Shown here: positions 6,357-8,174 of the stretch, in pieces
Layout of the letters: every line of letters begins with the position of its first letter
Position numbering within the stretch: position 1 is the stretch's first letter
Assembly: GCA_947165805.1 (NCBI GenBank)
Contig: CAMVBT010000104.1
Coordinates: 1-8,174 of the forward strand
Source: an uncultured Clostridia bacterium
GTDB lineage: Bacteria; Bacillota; Clostridia; Oscillospirales; Ruminococcaceae
Length of the DNA: 8,174 nt
Direction of reading: 5' to 3'
Made by a program: the position numbers and the translations under genes
Notes under the pieces: model-generated
Databases searched by the model: none
What the model was told of the DNA's origin: nothing
The model's input: the letters and a program-made list of their open reading frames with translations, nothing else

Positions 6357-8126
6357 TCATCTTTCCTTTCCGTCGGGTCGGCTGAACGGGAACAACACGG
6401 TTATCAGGTTCATGCCGAATATATATTTATGGACTATGGCATCGGCCATTTTGTTTATCATATTTATGCCCATGAAGAACTCGTCGTCCTCATCGCGCCC
6501 GCTGTCGCGGAACGGGTCATATCTGGCGCCCGCGCATCTTATCCGCACGCCCGTGCTTCCCTCGAGCGCGAAGGCTCGGATATCCACGCTGCCGATTTCC
6601 GGGGTCCTGCTTATTATGACGTTCAGCAGCTCCTCTATCGCGAGCCCGAGCTTCATCGTCATCTTCATATCCATTTCGTTCGCGGCGCAGAAGGTCTTGA
6701 GCTTCTCCGCGGCGTCGCAGGCCTCATTCATATCCGCGGCTATGGAGAAATCGAGTATCTTGTTCTCCCTCTCGAGCCTGTCGTCGAGCAGGAGCGCTCC
6801 GGAGAGCGGCCTGTCGGTACGGCGGCTGCGCGCGGCTCCGACGCGCACCATTACGGCGATCAGCACCGCGGACGCGAGCGCCGACAGCGGCAGGAACAGC
6901 CACAGCTTTGCCCCGCTCCCCGCGAGTATCAGGGCTGCCGCGACCGGGAACACACAGCATCTCGCGCCAGAAGCGACATTCGCCTCGGCTATCAGACCTA
7001 TCGAGTTGAAGTGCTTCTCCCATATATTGCAGAGCACGGACAGCATCACGCTCACGCCGAGGCATATCATCGGGAACAGCAGGTCGGAGCCCAGTCCGAA
7101 GAACACCGCCGCTGCCCTGCTGCACAAGGCTGTCACCACAGCGAAGGCCGCCGACATTATCAGCCCCGTCTTCACCTCGAGCCCGGTCAGTATGCGTATG
7201 CAGCCGTTCTCCCTCGCGGTGTGGCAGGCGCTTATCATCGGCGAGGCAGCCCTCGGCACGCCGAGCACGATCATCAGCGACAGCTCGGAGAAGCTGTTGA
7301 GCACCGCCCACACTGCTGCGCCCTCCTCACCGAGTGCCGCGAGTATTATGATATTCAGAGCCAGCAGCTTCACCGCGTCGAAAAGGTTCCCGAGCGCGCC
7401 CGGAGAGCCGTATCTTATCATCTCCGCGAAGCTGCGCATATCCGGCTTCACGAAGCCGGGGCGGTAGTTGGATTCCCCGCTCCCCAGCGCGGCAAAGCCG
7501 TACACGGTCGCCGCGAGCACCGAAAGCACGCTCGCCGCCGAAGCCCCGTACAGCCCGAAGTCCAGCACGAACAGGAACAGCGCGTCGAACAGTATATCCG
7601 CCGCGATCATGATGATGACCGTAACGGACATGGCGCGCGTCTTGCCCTCGAGCTGGAGGTAGCCGTACGGCATATACATCATCACCATGGCTCCGGCTCC
7701 GATGAACGTCACGAGGCAGTATGAGTACACCTGCTCCGTCAGGGCTCCGCCTCCCGAAAGAAAAGCCGCCAAGGGACGGCAGAAAATCATTCCGCATACA
7801 GTAAACAAGACCGATACCGCGGCACAGAGAAAAAACGCGCCGCGGTAATAGTCCTGTGACTTTGCCATATTCTCCCTGCCGGCCTCACGCGCGGAGCACA
7901 CACTTGCTCCGCCGGCTATGAGCGACCCGGCGGTACACAGTATCAGGTAGACCGGCATACTGAGGTTCACGGCGGCGAGACCGGCGCTCCCGAGCCTCTG
8001 CGACACGAACACGCTGTCTATCAGCGTATTTATCACAGCCCCGAGCACCGAGAACATCACCGGGAACAGCGTCCGCATATACTCGCTTTTCAGCAGCCGC
8101 CCGTCCTGTTTTAAGTCTGTGTCCAT
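6357..8126 (-). CDS. MATE-type multidrug/metabolite transporter fused to a C-terminal RsbW-like HATPase domain
   Basis: A 589-residue two-part protein. Residues about 15–430 are a polytopic membrane domain of MATE character, with many hydrophobic helices separated by short polar loops and an N-terminal half resembling family efflux pumps (FPVMFSVLGAVINTLIDSVF). MATE pumps usually export cationic or small organic compounds using Na+ or H+ gradients and are about 450 residues, so the C-terminus is extra. Residues about 452–580 resemble RsbW/SpoIIAB anti-sigma kinases. The N-box is at 496–504 (AIEELLNVI, with Glu498 and Asn502), a CAGARYDPF segment occupies the usual D-box (531–539), and a reduced glycine motif MGINMINKMAD (552–562) is followed by GMNLITVLF. 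The D-box Asp is replaced by Cys531 and the N-box His by Ser, so ATP binding is doubtful. Start at 8126 was chosen because it overlaps the upstream stop (TAATG). No clear Shine-Dalgarno is seen, suggesting translational coupling. Confidence 0.88.
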   Translation of the reverse strand: MDTDLKQDGRLLKSEYMRTLFPVMFSVLGAVINTLIDSVFVSQRLGSAGLAAVNLSMPVYLILCTAGSLIAGGASVCSAREAGRENMAKSQDYYRGAFFLCAAVSVLFTVCGMIFCRPLAAFLSGGGALTEQVYSYCLVTFIGAGAMVMMYMPYGYLQLEGKTRAMSVTVIIMIAADILFDALFLFVLDFGLYGASAASVLSVLAATVYGFAALGSGESNYRPGFVKPDMRSFAEMIRYGSPGALGNLFDAVKLLALNIIILAALGEEGAAVWAVLNSFSELSLMIVLGVPRAASPMISACHTARENGCIRILTGLEVKTGLIMSAAFAVVTALCSRAAAVFFGLGSDLLFPMICLGVSVMLSVLCNIWEKHFNSIGLIAEANVASGARCCVFPVAAALILAGSGAKLWLFLPLSALASAVLIAVMVRVGAARSRRTDRPLSGALLLDDRLERENKILDFSIAADMNEACDAAEKLKTFCAANEMDMKMTMKLGLAIEELLNVIISRTPEIGSVDIRAFALEGSTGVRIRCAGARYDPFRDSGRDEDDEFFMGINMINKMADAIVHKYIFGMNLITVLFPFSRPDGKER

Positions 8127-8128
8127 TA
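8124..8128 (-). promoter_or_regulatory. TAATG stop/start overlap
   Basis: The stop of the upstream partial gene (8128–8126) shares its last base with the transporter ATG (8126–8124). With no strong ribosome binding site nearby, re-initiation by the terminating ribosome is the likely way the transporter is translated, which would tie its level to that of the upstream STAS protein. Confidence 0.65.
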
Positions 8129-8174
8129 TGTGATGTTGAGCAGATCGACAAATCCCGTTACATCAAATATCTCC
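8126..8174 (-). CDS. Probable STAS-domain anti-anti-sigma factor, last 15 residues only
   Basis: The − strand frame entering from the window edge reads EIFDVTGFVDLLNIT and then stops at TAA. This resembles the end of SpoIIAA/RsbV-type STAS proteins, where the last helix typically reads like VFE-x-TG-(F/L)-x-x-(I/L)-L. The fragment is short, so the call depends on that motif plus context: an RsbW-like domain and a PP2C phosphatase in the same operon. The phosphorylatable serine and the gene start are outside the window. Confidence 0.6.
   Translation of the reverse strand, partial: EIFDVTGFVDLLNIT

Noticed and set aside
6201..7724. 507-codon + strand open frame opposite GH3 and the transporter, and the similar one at 4822–5964
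   Set aside because: Composition is dominated by Arg, His, Glu and Ala with no domain, and both are mirrored by well-supported − strand genes.

Overview
The window looks like chromosome from a GC-rich Clostridia/Ruminococcus-type Firmicute. The evidence is a pheS–pheT pair with the Cys-rich PheS insertion seen in Firmicutes, G-rich ribosome binding sites, frequent ATA isoleucine codons, and an RsbU/SpoIIE–RsbW–STAS style regulatory set. Genus and species cannot be fixed from this window alone.

Layout. The left third (1–2857, + strand) is housekeeping: the 3' end of pheS followed by complete pheT, which together encode phenylalanyl-tRNA synthetase. The right two thirds (3071–8174, − strand) form a tightly packed, apparently co-transcribed run. 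In transcription order it holds the last codons of a probable STAS anti-anti-sigma protein, a MATE-type transporter fused to an RsbW-like HATPase domain, a GH3-family acyl-adenylating enzyme interrupted by a one-base frameshift, and a membrane-anchored SpoIIE/RsbU-type PP2C phosphatase with an extracellular sensor region. Neighbouring genes are joined by a 1-nt overlap (TAATG), a 4-nt gap and a 40-nt overlap.

Between the two convergent units lies a compact 213-bp region that is almost entirely structured. It has in-phase 7-bp repeats on both flanks, a perfect 12-bp inverted repeat (AGTTGTGGAGTC / GACTCCACAACT), and a small hairpin in each arm. The two hairpins have the same loop and different but compensating stem bases. 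A further internal hairpin and a strong 13-bp-stem terminator lie between the arms. This looks like a small non-autonomous repeat element that carries or surrounds a terminator.

Working model (inference). The − strand genes contain the three parts of a partner-switching circuit: STAS antagonist, RsbW-like domain and PP2C phosphatase. Here the RsbW-like domain is covalently attached to an efflux transporter instead of being a free anti-sigma factor. The circuit may therefore control transport directly, with the GH3 enzyme perhaps making or modifying the transported compound. The RsbW-like domain keeps its N-box Glu/Asn but has Cys where the ATP-binding Asp normally sits, so it may be a binding module and not an active kinase.
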